Shown: positions 35,319-46,627 of the stretch, piece by piece
How the letters are laid out: the number at the start of each line of letters is the position of its first letter
Position numbering within the stretch: the first letter of the stretch is position 1
Assembly: GCF_003337555.1 (NCBI RefSeq)
Contig: NZ_QPJK01000013.1
Coordinates: forward strand, 1-64,000
Origin: Pseudorhodoferax soli
GTDB taxonomy: Bacteria > Pseudomonadota > Gammaproteobacteria > Burkholderiales > Burkholderiaceae_C
Length of the DNA stretch: 64,000 nt
Reading direction: 5' to 3'
The notes under the pieces: model-generated
Databases searched by the model: none
The model's input: only the letters and a program-made list of their open reading frames with translations
Told to the model about the DNA's origin: nothing
Program-made: the position numbers and the translations under genes

Positions 35319-35897
35319 TCAGTCTTCGACCAGCGCTTGTCGTTCCGGGCGAAGTGGAAGGCTGCACGCGAACAGCCGCTGCCCTTCAATGAGTTGGGGA
35401 CTTCCAAGGCAGGAGAATGCATAGCCCCCTTTGCGCAGGATGCGCTGGATCCCCACTGGGGAGACGCTCACGAGGTCGCATGCACCGCGCCGGGCCGCGA
35501 CATCCATGGTCGCGGCAAGCAATGCCAGGGACTGGACCGTGTCAAGGGTGCCGCGAGCAGGTGCTGAGCCGTCCAAAGAGACCGCCGCGAAGCGCGAGAG
35601 CTCCCACATGTGTTCGACCGCAGGTGGCCTCGCACCATCCAGCAGCTGAGGAAACACCTGGGCGAGGAGGTATGGGCGGGTGGTGGGAAGAAGGCGGGCA
35701 CATCCGTGGATGCTCCCCGTGTCGTCGGTCGCCAGCACATGCACCGTGTCGGGACGATCGAACCCATCCCACTCAAGATCATCAGTCGCCTCGGGAAGCG
35801 ACCAACCGAGACGTTGCACGAACACCCGGTGACGATATTGCCCGAGTGCGCGCAGATGCCGGCCCAGCTCCTGGGCAGTTCCGCTTACGTAGTTCAT
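35319..35897 (-). CDS. luxI: LuxI-family acyl-homoserine-lactone synthase
   Basis: A 192-residue autoinducer synthase. Family residues are in place: R-x-x-x-F-x(5)-W near residues 22-32 (RHRVFVQRLGW), acidic pair in DLEWDGFDRPD (44-47), Arg68 in GCARLLPT, and E99-L-S-R102 in WELSRFAAV. Later VSPVGIQRILRKGGY matches the LuxI tail. It makes an acyl-homoserine lactone from SAM and an acyl carrier. It is divergent from luxR with a 196-base spacer that holds a lux-box-like palindrome, and lies directly upstream of the tra operon in the same direction, so population density may control transfer. Confidence 0.93.
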   Translation of the reverse strand: MNYVSGTAQELGRHLRALGQYRHRVFVQRLGWSLPEATDDLEWDGFDRPDTVHVLATDDTGSIHGCARLLPTTRPYLLAQVFPQLLDGARPPAVEHMWELSRFAAVSLDGSAPARGTLDTVQSLALLAATMDVAARRGACDLVSVSPVGIQRILRKGGYAFSCLGSPQLIEGQRLFACSLPLRPERQALVED

Positions 35898-35948
35898 TGC
35901 AGTCCTCCAGAGTCTTGGATTTCAAGCTGGAGTGACATCGATGACTAG

Positions 35949-35964
35949 CTACCGAAATAGGTAG
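35949..35964. promoter_or_regulatory. lux-box-like palindrome between luxI and luxR
   Basis: CTACCGAAATAGGTAG has perfect 5-base arms around a 6-base centre, and lies 52 bases before the luxI start and 130 before luxR. Its size and position fit a LuxR operator activating luxI. It is shorter than the 18-20 base consensus, so the assignment is tentative. Confidence 0.6.
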
Positions 35965-36093
35965 TAATTGTTGGAAGTCGTTGGGAGTGACACTGTTGCG
36001 GGAAGTCGTTGCTTGATATGCAATTCAGGCACCGATCTTGCAACCGAATTGCCGGTTGCAAGAATTGATTCTCGTCACAGGAAGGATGGCAGG

Positions 36094-36804
36094 ATGGCGT
36101 ATTGGTCTGTGCGATTGCCCGAGGAACTGCGCGAGGTGACGTCTGTCGACGAGGCCTTCGCCGCGATCGTGAACGCCGCACGTGAAGTTGGCTTCGATTC
36201 CTGCGCGTACGGCTACCAACATCCGTTGCCGTTCTCACGCAGTGAGATCTTCTTGCTGAACAACTACGCCAAGGACTGGCGAGAGCGCTACGACGACGCC
36301 CAGTACTTGGGCGTCGACCCGACGGTGATCCGTGCACGCGCCTCGATCGAGCCGATCGTGTGGAGCAACAAGCTCTTCCGCGGCGCTGCACAGCTCTGGG
36401 ACGAGGCCCGCTCGTTCGGACTGCGTCATGGCTGGGCTCAGTCGTGCTTCAGTCCCGATGGCGGTGTCGGCTTGCTGTCACTGGCCCGTGGCGATGAACC
36501 CTTGAGCGAATTGGAACTGCGCGTGAAGGACATTGAGTTGCGCTGGCTTGTCAACGTGGCCCACGGTGCACTGTCGCCGTGGGCGGTGTCCATTTCCAAG
36601 CGTCGCTCCCGCAAGCTGACGCGCCGAGAGATCGAGGTCCTGCGCTGGGCTGGTGACGGCAAGACAGCCGATGAGACCGGTCGGATCATCAGCCGCTCTC
36701 GGTTCACCGTCGACTTCCACTTCAAGAACGCAATGCGCAAGCTCGGCGTCCGGACCCGGACAGCCGCTTTGGCGCGCGCCGCCGCGATGGGGCTTCTGCG
36801 CTGA
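36094..36804 (+). CDS. luxR: LuxR-family quorum-sensing regulator
   Basis: A 236-residue regulator starting at the ATG at 36094 (AGGAAGG upstream). The N-terminal autoinducer-binding domain shows the W-x3-Y and D-P pattern (DWRERYDDAQYLGVDPTVI) and later LWDEARSFGLRHGWAQSC. The C-terminal GerE-type helix-turn-helix reads KLTRREIEVLRWAGDGKTAD and FTVDFHFKNAMRKLGVRTRT. It should bind the lactone made by the divergent LuxI. Its likely targets are luxI and possibly the tra operon and ICE activators. A longer start at 35968 would cover the lux-box region and is unlikely. Confidence 0.92.
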   Translation: MAYWSVRLPEELREVTSVDEAFAAIVNAAREVGFDSCAYGYQHPLPFSRSEIFLLNNYAKDWRERYDDAQYLGVDPTVIRARASIEPIVWSNKLFRGAAQLWDEARSFGLRHGWAQSCFSPDGGVGLLSLARGDEPLSELELRVKDIELRWLVNVAHGALSPWAVSISKRRSRKLTRREIEVLRWAGDGKTADETGRIISRSRFTVDFHFKNAMRKLGVRTRTAALARAAAMGLLR

Positions 36805-36923
36805 GCGCCATGCACGATCTCACGGCTCTCCAGTGCTGCAGTTCAGTGCGCAGGGCTGGTATCAACGTGCACGTGTGCGGTGCGTGGCGCGCACGGCCAT
36901 GTCGACCATCAGCTGAGCATGGT

Positions 36924-37199
36924 TCAGGTTGCAGCTTTGCCGGAGGCGGGCCGTTCCTTGCGAAGGCGTTTGGCAACTGCGCTCATCAGCTCTCCGACAT
37001 CTGTCCGCAGCCCTTCGGCGATGCGAAACAGCGTGGTGATCGACGGACTGGTATCGGCCAGCTCGAGCTTGGCGATGAAGGTGCGGTTGAGGCCGCTTTG
37101 GAACGCCAGGCCTTCCTGGCTCAGACCTGCGGCGTTGCGCCGCGCCCGTAGTTCCGTTGCGAAGGCGCGCAGCAAGGCGGGATCTTGATGCGAACGCAT
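36924..37199 (-). CDS. XRE-family helix-turn-helix regulator
   Basis: A 91-residue Cro/CI-type DNA-binding protein. The HTH spans about residues 11-65: LLRAFATELRARRNAAGLSQ, then GLAFQSGLNRTFIAKLELAD and SITTLFRIAEGLRTDVGEL. It has no extra domain. The ATG at 37199 is preferred over one nine codons further out. It is divergent from the XRE-cupin gene, sharing a short promoter region. Plausibly it is an ICE repressor, but the target is unknown. Confidence 0.85.
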   Translation of the reverse strand: MRSHQDPALLRAFATELRARRNAAGLSQEGLAFQSGLNRTFIAKLELADTSPSITTLFRIAEGLRTDVGELMSAVAKRLRKERPASGKAAT

Positions 37200-37218
37200 G
37201 CGCCAACTGTGTCGGCAT

Positions 37219-37247
37219 TGATGCATTTATGCACCCGCTTGTATGGT
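37219..37247 (+). promoter_or_regulatory. Candidate sigma-70 promoter for the XRE-cupin transcript
   Basis: TTGATG and TATGGT are separated by 17 bases, in the divergent spacer between the two XRE genes. The repeated ATGCA (37221-37225 and 37229-37233) inside the spacer could be part of an operator for one of the regulators. Prediction by eye only. Confidence 0.4.
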
Positions 37248-37484
37248 ACAAAACTGCATGCCAGTTCAACTTCAGGCGATGTCCCAGCTTCAACGCAGGA
37301 ATGCGGACCGCGGCGCGGTACGGGCAATCGTCGAGGCGTCACGGCACTTGCGGTACGTCTTGGAGAACATTGGCTCGTGCCGAACATCCACCCGCGGCGA
37401 AGACGGCGTGAGGACGCGGCTGCGTGTCGCAGCCCCAGTGACCGGTCGTTCGCCGGTTCGCGATCGCGGTGATGGAGTCATTGC

Positions 37485-38081
37485 ATGAGTCGACGCCCAA
37501 AGCCCGCTGAACCGCAGTCGTTGGTGACGCGACTCGGGGTGCAGGTGCGATCCCTGCGGATGGGCTCGGGGCTATCCGGGCAGGATCTGGCGCTGGCAAG
37601 CGGTGTCTCGCGCTCGATGCTGTCTCGGATCGAGAGGGGTCAGGTGTCCCCATCCGTGGACACCCTGGGTTGCATCGCTCGCGGCTTGGGCGTTCCCATC
37701 GCGCGGTTCTTCGCCGAGCAGGCGGACCGGCCTGAGTTCAGCTTGGTGCGCAAGGGCCGTGGCGCTCGAATCGAAAGCCTGGCGAGCGTACAGGGGTACC
37801 GGCACGAGCTGCTCGGGCACGTGCCTTCGGCGCAGCTGAACGTGGAGCCTTACTTGGTGCGCCTGGATGCCAAGGCAGGCGCGTATGCAAGTTACCAGCA
37901 TCCCGGCATGAAGTTCGTGCACCTGCTGAGCGGCCGCCTGCGCTACCGCCATGGCGCGACGGTGGTGGCGTTCGACGCCGGCGACTCGTTGCTGCTCGAC
38001 GCCAGCGCGCTGCACGGTGTGGAGGAGATCGTCCAGGGGCCCGTCTCCTACCTGGCAATTTCGTTCACCGCCCGAAATTGA
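37485..38081 (+). CDS. XRE-family regulator with C-terminal cupin domain
   Basis: A 198-residue regulator. The HTH covers about residues 12-70 (LGVQVRSLRMGSGLSGQDLA, SGVSRSMLSRIERGQVSPSV, LGCIARGLGVPIARFF). A C-terminal cupin covers about 110-195 (YQHPGMKFVHLLSGRLRYRH, then FDAGDSLLLDASALHGVE). Such proteins sense small molecules or stress. A small upstream frame (37243-37488, 81 codons) overlaps the ATG as ATGA and might be a coupled leader peptide, but its composition is not convincing. Confidence 0.88.
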   Translation: MSRRPKPAEPQSLVTRLGVQVRSLRMGSGLSGQDLALASGVSRSMLSRIERGQVSPSVDTLGCIARGLGVPIARFFAEQADRPEFSLVRKGRGARIESLASVQGYRHELLGHVPSAQLNVEPYLVRLDAKAGAYASYQHPGMKFVHLLSGRLRYRHGATVVAFDAGDSLLLDASALHGVEEIVQGPVSYLAISFTARN

Positions 38082-38094
38082 CGCTCGTCAAGGG

Positions 38095-38292
38095 TCAGAA
38101 GAACCTGCGCGCGACGATGAAACCCGTGGCCACCAACACCAGCAGGGCAAGAATGATCCAGTTGCGGCGCCAGGCGGACGAGTATCTGCGCCGCGCGAGT
38201 TCGTCGGCGCCAAGCCGAAAGCTTGCGCGTTCCACGTAGCCGGTCCTGCGGCGCCACCACTCGCGGTACCAGTCTCGATTGTCAGCTCCCAT
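38095..38292 (-). CDS. Small single-pass membrane protein
   Basis: A 65-residue protein: a charged, aromatic N-terminal half (RDWYREWWRRRTGYVER) and one C-terminal membrane helix (NWIILALLVLVATGFIVARR). It lies 61 bases downstream of the flhC-like gene on the same strand and converges on the XRE-cupin gene. No known function recognised. It looks real because of the clean helix and compact operon position. Confidence 0.6.
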   Translation of the reverse strand: MGADNRDWYREWWRRRTGYVERASFRLGADELARRRYSSAWRRNWIILALLVLVATGFIVARRFF

Positions 38293-38352
38293 GCAGCCAG
38301 ATGGTATCGAGCCAGCACTGGCAGTCTGCTTGCCGCACGAAGCGTGCTGCTG

Positions 38353-38973
38353 CTATTGGCCGTCCGAAGTCTGCGTGCCGGGTGCTAGTTCCCGTATCCA
38401 CGCCTCAGGGCAGGGTGGCACGTGGACCTTCAGGCTCGCAGCAAGGCGCGGATCTCGGTCCAGCCGTTGCAGCAGATCGCAGAACGGGCAACTCGAAGGT
38501 CCCGATCGCCGCAGACTGGCCGCGTCGATGGCTTCGCAACCGCACCGCCCGCACCTGACCATGTGGAAGCTGCGTGTGCAGGTGATCCACAGCGCAGACG
38601 TGTGCGCTGCCAGGTCGAAGGCCCGGTCAAAGCTGATGCGGCAGTGCCGGCTATAGAGCGTGCGGTAGTCCTGGTAGGCCGCGACCAGCGCGTCGGCCGG
38701 CGCGAAACCCGCGACGCGCATCCGCGTGAAGCTGCCTATCACGACGGACGCTTCGACACGGTGAAGCAGGTTGGCACGGTGGTACCACTCCCGAGAGTCC
38801 GGCGTCCGTCCTCTTGGCGCTGGATGACGGGCGCTGAACAGCATGCGCAGGAGCTCGAACGCGGGCAGCCCGGTGAGGTACTGAATCGTGCGCACACGAG
38901 CGCCAAGCAGCGCGCAGTCCTGTGCCAGCGACAGCGCGTGTACCTTGACGGTGATCGAGGAGCCGATCGGCAT
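38353..38973 (-). CDS. FlhC-like transcriptional activator
   Basis: A 206-residue protein resembling FlhC. The N-terminal part has ALLGARVRTIQYLTGLP and YHRANLLHRVEASVVIG, and the middle LVAAYQDYRTLYSRHCRISF. The C-terminal zinc-binding region has two CxxC pairs (VRCGRCGCEAI and SSCPFCDLL), as in FlhC. It lies 17 bases after an FlhD-like gene. In SXT/R391 ICEs the master activators SetC and SetD are FlhC/FlhD relatives that switch on transfer genes, so this pair is the best candidate activator of this element. No flagellar genes are nearby. Confidence 0.8.
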   Translation of the reverse strand: MPIGSSITVKVHALSLAQDCALLGARVRTIQYLTGLPAFELLRMLFSARHPAPRGRTPDSREWYHRANLLHRVEASVVIGSFTRMRVAGFAPADALVAAYQDYRTLYSRHCRISFDRAFDLAAHTSALWITCTRSFHMVRCGRCGCEAIDAASLRRSGPSSCPFCDLLQRLDRDPRLAASLKVHVPPCPEAWIRELAPGTQTSDGQ

Positions 38974-38990
38974 GGCGTGGATCTCGCGCC

Positions 38991-39344
38991 CTACTGGTCA
39001 GGGGGGATCGAGGCAAAGGCCGGCCTTGCTGCTGCCAGCGTTGCGGCGACCGCGTCAGGCGCCTGGAGTAGGGTGACGACATCGCTGCGCGCGAGAAACA
39101 GCGACGTGTGACCCACCGCGCAGACGGAGGCCCACAACCGCTCTGGCATCAATGCGCGGATCGCCTGAGCCTGTTCGGCGAGCAGCCCAAAGCGTCGGCA
39201 TGTGCCAGCCATGTCGCGATCGAGCCCAAAGCGTAGGGCATAGACGAACTGCAAATTGGTGGTCTGCACATCGGACAATCTCGCCTGTCCTGAGATGGCG
39301 AACATCTGACCGGGTTGCGACGAGAGGAGCAGAGGCATCGTCAT
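38991..39344 (-). CDS. FlhD-like transcriptional activator subunit
   Basis: A 117-residue protein preceding the FlhC-like gene. The segment VQTTNLQFVYALRFGLDRDM, then GTCRRFGLLAEQAQAIRAL, and a C-terminal LWASVCAVGHTSLFLARSDV match the small helical FlhD layout. Sequence similarity is weak by eye and rests partly on linkage. FlhD and FlhC normally form a heterohexamer. The ATG at 39344 has GAGAG upstream; a start 11 codons earlier is possible. Confidence 0.65.
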   Translation of the reverse strand: MTMPLLLSSQPGQMFAISGQARLSDVQTTNLQFVYALRFGLDRDMAGTCRRFGLLAEQAQAIRALMPERLWASVCAVGHTSLFLARSDVVTLLQAPDAVAATLAAARPAFASIPPDQ

Positions 39345-39825
39345 GTTGAGCTCTCGAGCTGATGGAGCGAGGAGCATAGGTTGGAGTCCACCCTCGGCGC
39401 CACCTGCCGAATCCGGCAGGCTCCTGAATCGAGTAGGTACTGACGCCGAAGCCTTGCGTGCTCGATGCCCTTGGAGTCAGGATGGACGCGGGGGCGGCGC
39501 AGCCAATCGGCGCCGAGTTCCACTGGTCGTCGCGGTGACGCGCCCCGGTGTCTTGCCGTTGCGCCTCAATGGCCTACCTCGGGCGTCCGGCGTCGATCCA
39601 TCTCTGCGTCATGCCTCGCGCGAGGTTGTAGCGGGCGCAGTTGTATTGCTCCAGGCAGTCCAACTCGGTGTTCGCGATGACGCGCAACGCCGTCAGGTTT
39701 GGCAGATCGGTGACGAGATTGCTTACCTGACTGTTGGTCAGCGTGCTGTATCGGGAGGGCGTCAGCGACCAAGCAAGGGTGCGGCTGAAACCGCTTCTTC
39801 AACGGCACGGGCGGACAGCACAGCG
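39345..39825. other. Intergenic region with a possible gene fragment
   Basis: About 480 bases between the FlhD-like gene and the S1/P1 nuclease gene. On the minus strand, from about 39800 to 39572, one frame without a start codon reads SLTPSRYSTLTNSQVSNLVT then DCLEQYNCARYNLARGMTQRW, ending in GRPR-stop. It looks protein-like (ordered, not arginine-biased) and could be the end of a broken gene. I see no other gene here. Confidence 0.35.
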
Positions 39826-40626
39826 TCAGCGAAGTGCGTCATTCAGTAGCTCGGCCAGCCTTGCTCCGGCGAGTGCCAGTTGCCGCTCCATGATCGGCGT
39901 GAACCGGATTGCATATTCGTCGTCGAGCGTCCTTGTTGGGTAGAAGTCGGGCCTGGAGGTGATGCCGCAGGACTCCTCGGCAGCCTGCACAACCGAGACA
40001 CGCCGCTTCGCTCTGGGTACACCGATCTGCGCCAGACGCGCAAGCGTCGCTGAGCTGTCTTCGACTCGGTTGTGCAGCAGCCCCGAGTCCCACAAGGCGT
40101 GCAGGTTCGTGCCTTTTCCGAAGGCCTGCAGCTGGTAGCTGTTGCCGCCCCGGTCATCCGCAAAGCCAGCGTGCAAAGGCTGGTGCACGTCGCCCGCGAG
40201 GTGCACGACGTACTTGAGGGCGAGAAACCGAGCCTCATCGCCAGGAGCTGATTGCAGGATGCGTAGTTGCTGCTCAAGGGCTCCCACGACGCAGCGGCCA
40301 CCAGCGCAGTCTCTGGCGGCGTCGTACGAGCAGGACGTCCGCGGAAAGTTCACGTAGTGCCAAGCGGCTGTGGCAGGACTGCGTTGCTCGTCTGCCCAGG
40401 TCGATATGGACGCCAACGTCGCCCCGGGCTCCGGCGCTAGCAGGCGCGCGACCTCCAATCGAGCCTTCGGCGTAAGTTGGGTCTGTGCAAGCTCGGCAAT
40501 GAGCCGATGGCCGCGCTGTCCCCAGGCGTTCGCGGTCGAAGGGAGAAGCGCTGAACACAGCATCGCGATGCATAGCGCGGCTGCAGTCGCTCGAGCTGCC
40601 ACCGCCGTCCTGTTCCATAAGTCCAT
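39826..40626 (-). CDS. S1/P1-type nuclease
   Basis: A 266-residue secreted single-strand nuclease. After a signal peptide (IAMLCSALLPSTANA) comes the mature N-terminus WGQRGHRLIAELAQTQLT, whose Trp supplies the first zinc ligand in this family. Further zinc ligands are in HYVNFPRTSCSYDAARDC, KYVVHLAGDVHQPLHAGFAD and NLHALWDSGLLHNRV. All three zinc-site motifs are present. It follows alkB by 14 bases in the same direction. A secreted or periplasmic nuclease on an ICE could scavenge nucleic acid or degrade incoming DNA; the role is unknown. Confidence 0.92.
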   Translation of the reverse strand: MDLWNRTAVAARATAAALCIAMLCSALLPSTANAWGQRGHRLIAELAQTQLTPKARLEVARLLAPEPGATLASISTWADEQRSPATAAWHYVNFPRTSCSYDAARDCAGGRCVVGALEQQLRILQSAPGDEARFLALKYVVHLAGDVHQPLHAGFADDRGGNSYQLQAFGKGTNLHALWDSGLLHNRVEDSSATLARLAQIGVPRAKRRVSVVQAAEESCGITSRPDFYPTRTLDDEYAIRFTPIMERQLALAGARLAELLNDALR

Positions 40627-40640
40627 GGGTGCTCCGAGGT

Positions 40641-41300
40641 TCAAGGGCTATACGCTGCAGGGCCGCGGCTTCCCACGGCGTTTGCGGGTCGGTGCAGTGT
40701 TGTCTGCCGAACCGTTTGCCGAGCTGTTTCGCGCGGCGTCCGGAAGGTGATCGACCATCGGAGCGATTTGACTGGCGCAACGCAGTGCTGCCAGGCCCAG
40801 CGCGACGCGCCCGCCATCTTGTAGATCGAACGTGGGGCGACCTCCAGTTGCACAGCTTGGCGTTTGGCTGCTTGGTCTGGTGGATATGGACGAAAGCGCA
40901 GCGTGACCTCGCTGCCAAGCGAGACGCCGGCAATGATCTCGAAATCCGGCACATCGCGGTGCCAGCCTAGCGGGGTGCCCGGCGCGTATTCGGCAACCAG
41001 CACCTGCACGATCTGCCGCCGGTCAACGGCGAGCCAGTCAGCCACGCGGTCTCGGAGCGGCGCCAGCCGCTCGTCCAGATCCTTGGCCGGCCGCAGCCTG
41101 TGCGTATCGAAGTCGTAGGAGCCGCCGTAACTGATGACCTGCCGCCTTGCCAAGTATTCCTTGTACTTCGCGGGCTGCAGTTGCAGGGTGCTCATGAGGT
41201 CGAGCAGAGCGGCTTCCTCCTCGTGGGTCAGGAAGTCCTTCTCGTAACGCAGGCCCGGGATCGCGACGATCTCTTCCGTGGCGAACAGGTCACTTTGCAT
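40641..41300 (-). CDS. alkB: AlkB-type DNA dealkylating dioxygenase
   Basis: A 219-residue Fe(II)/2-oxoglutarate dioxygenase. MQSDLFATEEIVAIPGLRYE starts at 41300. The metal-binding HxD is in PLGWHRDVPDFEIIAG, the later His in WQHCVAPV and the 2OG-binding Arg in LRWSITFR. Substrate-lid features such as VISYGGSYDFDTHRL are typical of the YbiI/AlkB-like group. It reverses N-alkyl damage on DNA. It is divergent from imuA with a shared 99-base spacer containing a LexA-like box, so it may be SOS-induced. Confidence 0.92.
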   Translation of the reverse strand: MQSDLFATEEIVAIPGLRYEKDFLTHEEEAALLDLMSTLQLQPAKYKEYLARRQVISYGGSYDFDTHRLRPAKDLDERLAPLRDRVADWLAVDRRQIVQVLVAEYAPGTPLGWHRDVPDFEIIAGVSLGSEVTLRFRPYPPDQAAKRQAVQLEVAPRSIYKMAGASRWAWQHCVAPVKSLRWSITFRTPRETARQTVRQTTLHRPANAVGSRGPAAYSP

Positions 41301-41372
41301 GCTGTGGTTCCCGGATCGGAGGGGGAGGCTGGATTGGGCGTTTCCGACAGACATCCGCCGCCGTTCGTGATA

Positions 41373-41388
41373 CTGTATCAACATCCAG
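41373..41388 (+). promoter_or_regulatory. LexA-like box between alkB and imuA
   Basis: CTGTATCAACATCCAG fits CTGT-N8-ACAG with one mismatch in the right half, 11 bases before the imuA ATG. It should place imuA-imuB-dnaE2, and possibly alkB, under SOS control. The equivalent box of the decayed copy at 18532 is perfect. Confidence 0.7.
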
Positions 41389-41399
41389 TTGTTTTTGCC

Positions 41400-42200
41400 A
41401 TGTCCGCCGTTCCAGCTTTCTCCCCACCAGTCGCCGCCAACGATGTCGGTGCGGTGCGCCAAGTGGCGTTGTCGCCGCGGGTCGCCGAAGCTGTGTGGCG
41501 CGGTACCGAGCTGGAGCACCGTACGACGGCGGTCCGATCGACGGGATGGGCAGAGCTGGATGCCGAGTTGCCTGGAGGCGGCTGGCCGGAGCAGTCGGTG
41601 GTCGAGATCCTGACGACCCAGCCGGCGACACTCGAATGGCGGCTGCTGGCGCCTGCGCTCAAGTCCGTGACCGCCAGCGGCGGCAATGTCGTGCTCGTCG
41701 GGCCACCGCGCCTACCGCATGTGCCCGGGCTGCAGCAGGTGGGATTGAGCGAGCGACACATCATCTGGATCGAAGCCGAAGCGCCTGCCCAGCGGCTGTG
41801 GACAGCCGAGCAGCTCATCAAATCGCATGCGGCTGGCGCGATCATCGCCTGGCTGCCCAAGGCGCGCGCCGAGCAGATCCGCCGGCTGCAGGTCTGCGCA
41901 CAAGGCTGCGAAGGCCTGGTCTTCCTGTGCCGTCCCGATGCGGCGCGCCACGAGTCGTCAGCGGCGCCCCTGCGCGTGCACGCATCGGTCGGCGTCGACT
42001 GGGAACTGCATGTGCAGGTCCTGAAGCGCCGCGGTCCGACCCATGAGAGGCCTCTCGCGCTCGCGTCGCTGCCTGGCGGTCTCGCCAGCGTGCTGACACC
42101 TCGGGTGCTCCGGCCGAGCCTACTCCTGCCCAGCGAGGCCATCGATGCTGTGGACAGCGCTGCTGCTACCGCCCGGTCCCGACGCCACGCCACCCACTGA
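41400..42200 (+). CDS. imuA: ImuA, SOS mutagenesis accessory protein
   Basis: A 266-residue RecA/SulA-like protein starting at the ATG at 41400. The family pattern LPGGGWPEQSVVEILTTQPA lies near residues 60-79, followed by VVLVGPPRLPHVPGLQQVGL and GAIIAWLPKARAEQIRRLQV. It lacks a Walker A motif, as usual. ImuA supports ImuB and DnaE2 in damage-induced mutagenesis. It overlaps imuB by 56 bases. A longer upstream frame to 41100 lies antisense to alkB. Confidence 0.93.
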   Translation: MSAVPAFSPPVAANDVGAVRQVALSPRVAEAVWRGTELEHRTTAVRSTGWAELDAELPGGGWPEQSVVEILTTQPATLEWRLLAPALKSVTASGGNVVLVGPPRLPHVPGLQQVGLSERHIIWIEAEAPAQRLWTAEQLIKSHAAGAIIAWLPKARAEQIRRLQVCAQGCEGLVFLCRPDAARHESSAAPLRVHASVGVDWELHVQVLKRRGPTHERPLALASLPGGLASVLTPRVLRPSLLLPSEAIDAVDSAAATARSRRHATH

Positions 42201-43475
42201 TGACCAGCTGCGCGGACTTGCGATCTGGGCGCTGCACCTCTCGCCGCGCACTGCCATCGCCGAGGACGCCGTGGTCATGGAGGTGGAGGCCAGCGCGCGT
42301 CTCTTCGGGGGCAAGCGTGCACTGCGCGACCGCGTGGTGCTGGAGGCTGCCGACCTGGGAGTGCAAGCCATCGCCTGGTCATCGACCAGCTTGGCCGCAC
42401 TGGCTTTCGCACGCGCTGGCCGCGAGAACGGCATCCGCGGCGCGCTGACTGCGCTGCTCGATCCTTTGCCCATGGACACGCTGTCGGCGGTGCGGCCACA
42501 CCGCACGACGCTGTCCCAACTCGGTTGCCGCACGCCGGGCGACGTGCGCGCGCTGCCGCGCGGTGGGCTGAGCCGGCGGTTCGACAAGCAACTGCTGGTG
42601 GCCCTGGATCAGGCCTACGGCCTGCGGCCCGAGGTCCACGTGTGGGTGGAGTTGCCCGAGGCCTTCAAGGTGCGGCACGAGCTGATGGCCAGGGTCGAGG
42701 CCGCGCCCGCGCTGCTGTTCGCCGCGCGGCGCCTGCTGTTCGCCGCGCGGCGCCTGCTGCTGCAGATGTGCGCCTGGCTGGCCGCGCGCCACGCCGGCAT
42801 CACGGCTTTCACGCTGCGCTGGATGCACGACGCCATGCGTCCGCGCGGCGCAGATCCGGGCGGTGAGCTGACCATCCGCACGGCCGCGCCCATGCGTGAC
42901 GTCGAGCACCTGTGCCGCCTGCTGGCGGAGCACCTTGCGAAGACCACGCTGCAGGCACCGGCCGGAGACCTTGAACTCGAGGCCCTGGACGTGCAGCCGC
43001 TGGAGGAGGCGAGCAAGTCGCTGCTGCCCGACACCAGCCGGCAGGGCGAGTCGCTCACGCTGACGCTCGAGCGCATCGCCGCGCGCCTGGGCCCCGAGAA
43101 GGTGCGCAGGCCCGTCGTCCGTGAGGACCACCGCGTCGAGTGGGCTCAGCACTGGCAGCAGGCGCCGCAGCCGCTGCCCAAGCGGGGGACGCGCAGGAAC
43201 CGTTTCCCGCAGCCGACCTTCTTGCTGCCCGAGCCGCTGCGCCTGGCCATGGACGGCCACCTGCCCATGTACCAAGGCACGCTGCAGTTGCTCACCGGGC
43301 CGCACCGCATCGAGGGCGGCTGGTGGCACCGCGTGCAGGTGGGCGAGGCGCAGTGCACGCGCAACGTGGCGCGCGACTATTGGGTCGCGCGCAGCCCGCA
43401 CGCGGGCGTGCTGTGGGTCTACCTGGAGCGGCTGGCCAAGGACCAGACCGCCTGGTACCTGCACGGCGCGTTCGC

Positions 43476-43479
<4 letters not shown>
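42145..43479 (+). CDS. imuB: ImuB, catalytically inactive Y-family polymerase-like protein
   Basis: A 444-residue Y-family (DinB/UmuC) fold. The palm region (MEVEASARLFGGKRALRDRV) lacks the usual acidic polymerase residues, as in other ImuB proteins. The thumb/helix-hairpin region is HRTTLSQLGCRTPGDVRALP. The C-terminal half is ImuB-specific (HRIEGGWWHRVQVGEAQCTR). It bridges the beta clamp to DnaE2. A perfect 21-base tandem duplication adds the repeat LFAARRLLFAARRL near residues 191-204. It overlaps both imuA and dnaE2. Confidence 0.93.
42715..42756 (+). repeat. 21-base in-frame tandem duplication inside imuB
   Basis: Two exact copies of a 21-base unit (42715-42735 and 42736-42756) encode LFAARRL twice. 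Because it is in frame, the protein is only lengthened by seven residues within a helical segment. It is probably a recent slippage event. Confidence 0.85.
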
Positions 43480-46616
<3,137 letters not shown>

Positions 46617-46627
46617 GCACAGCCGCT

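Noticed and set aside
37243-37488. 81-codon plus-strand frame overlapping the XRE-cupin start
   Set aside because: The overlap is ATGA-like, but the start falls within the predicted promoter and the C-terminal half is Arg-rich shadow-like sequence; kept only as a possible leader.
41100-41399. Upstream extension of the imuA frame
   Set aside because: It is antisense to alkB and crosses the LexA-like box; the ATG at 41400 matches ImuA family starts.
43140-43475. Upstream extension of the dnaE2 frame
   Set aside because: The extension lies inside imuB in another frame and is Ala/Arg-rich; the ATG at 43476 overlaps the imuB stop and gives a normal DnaE2 length.
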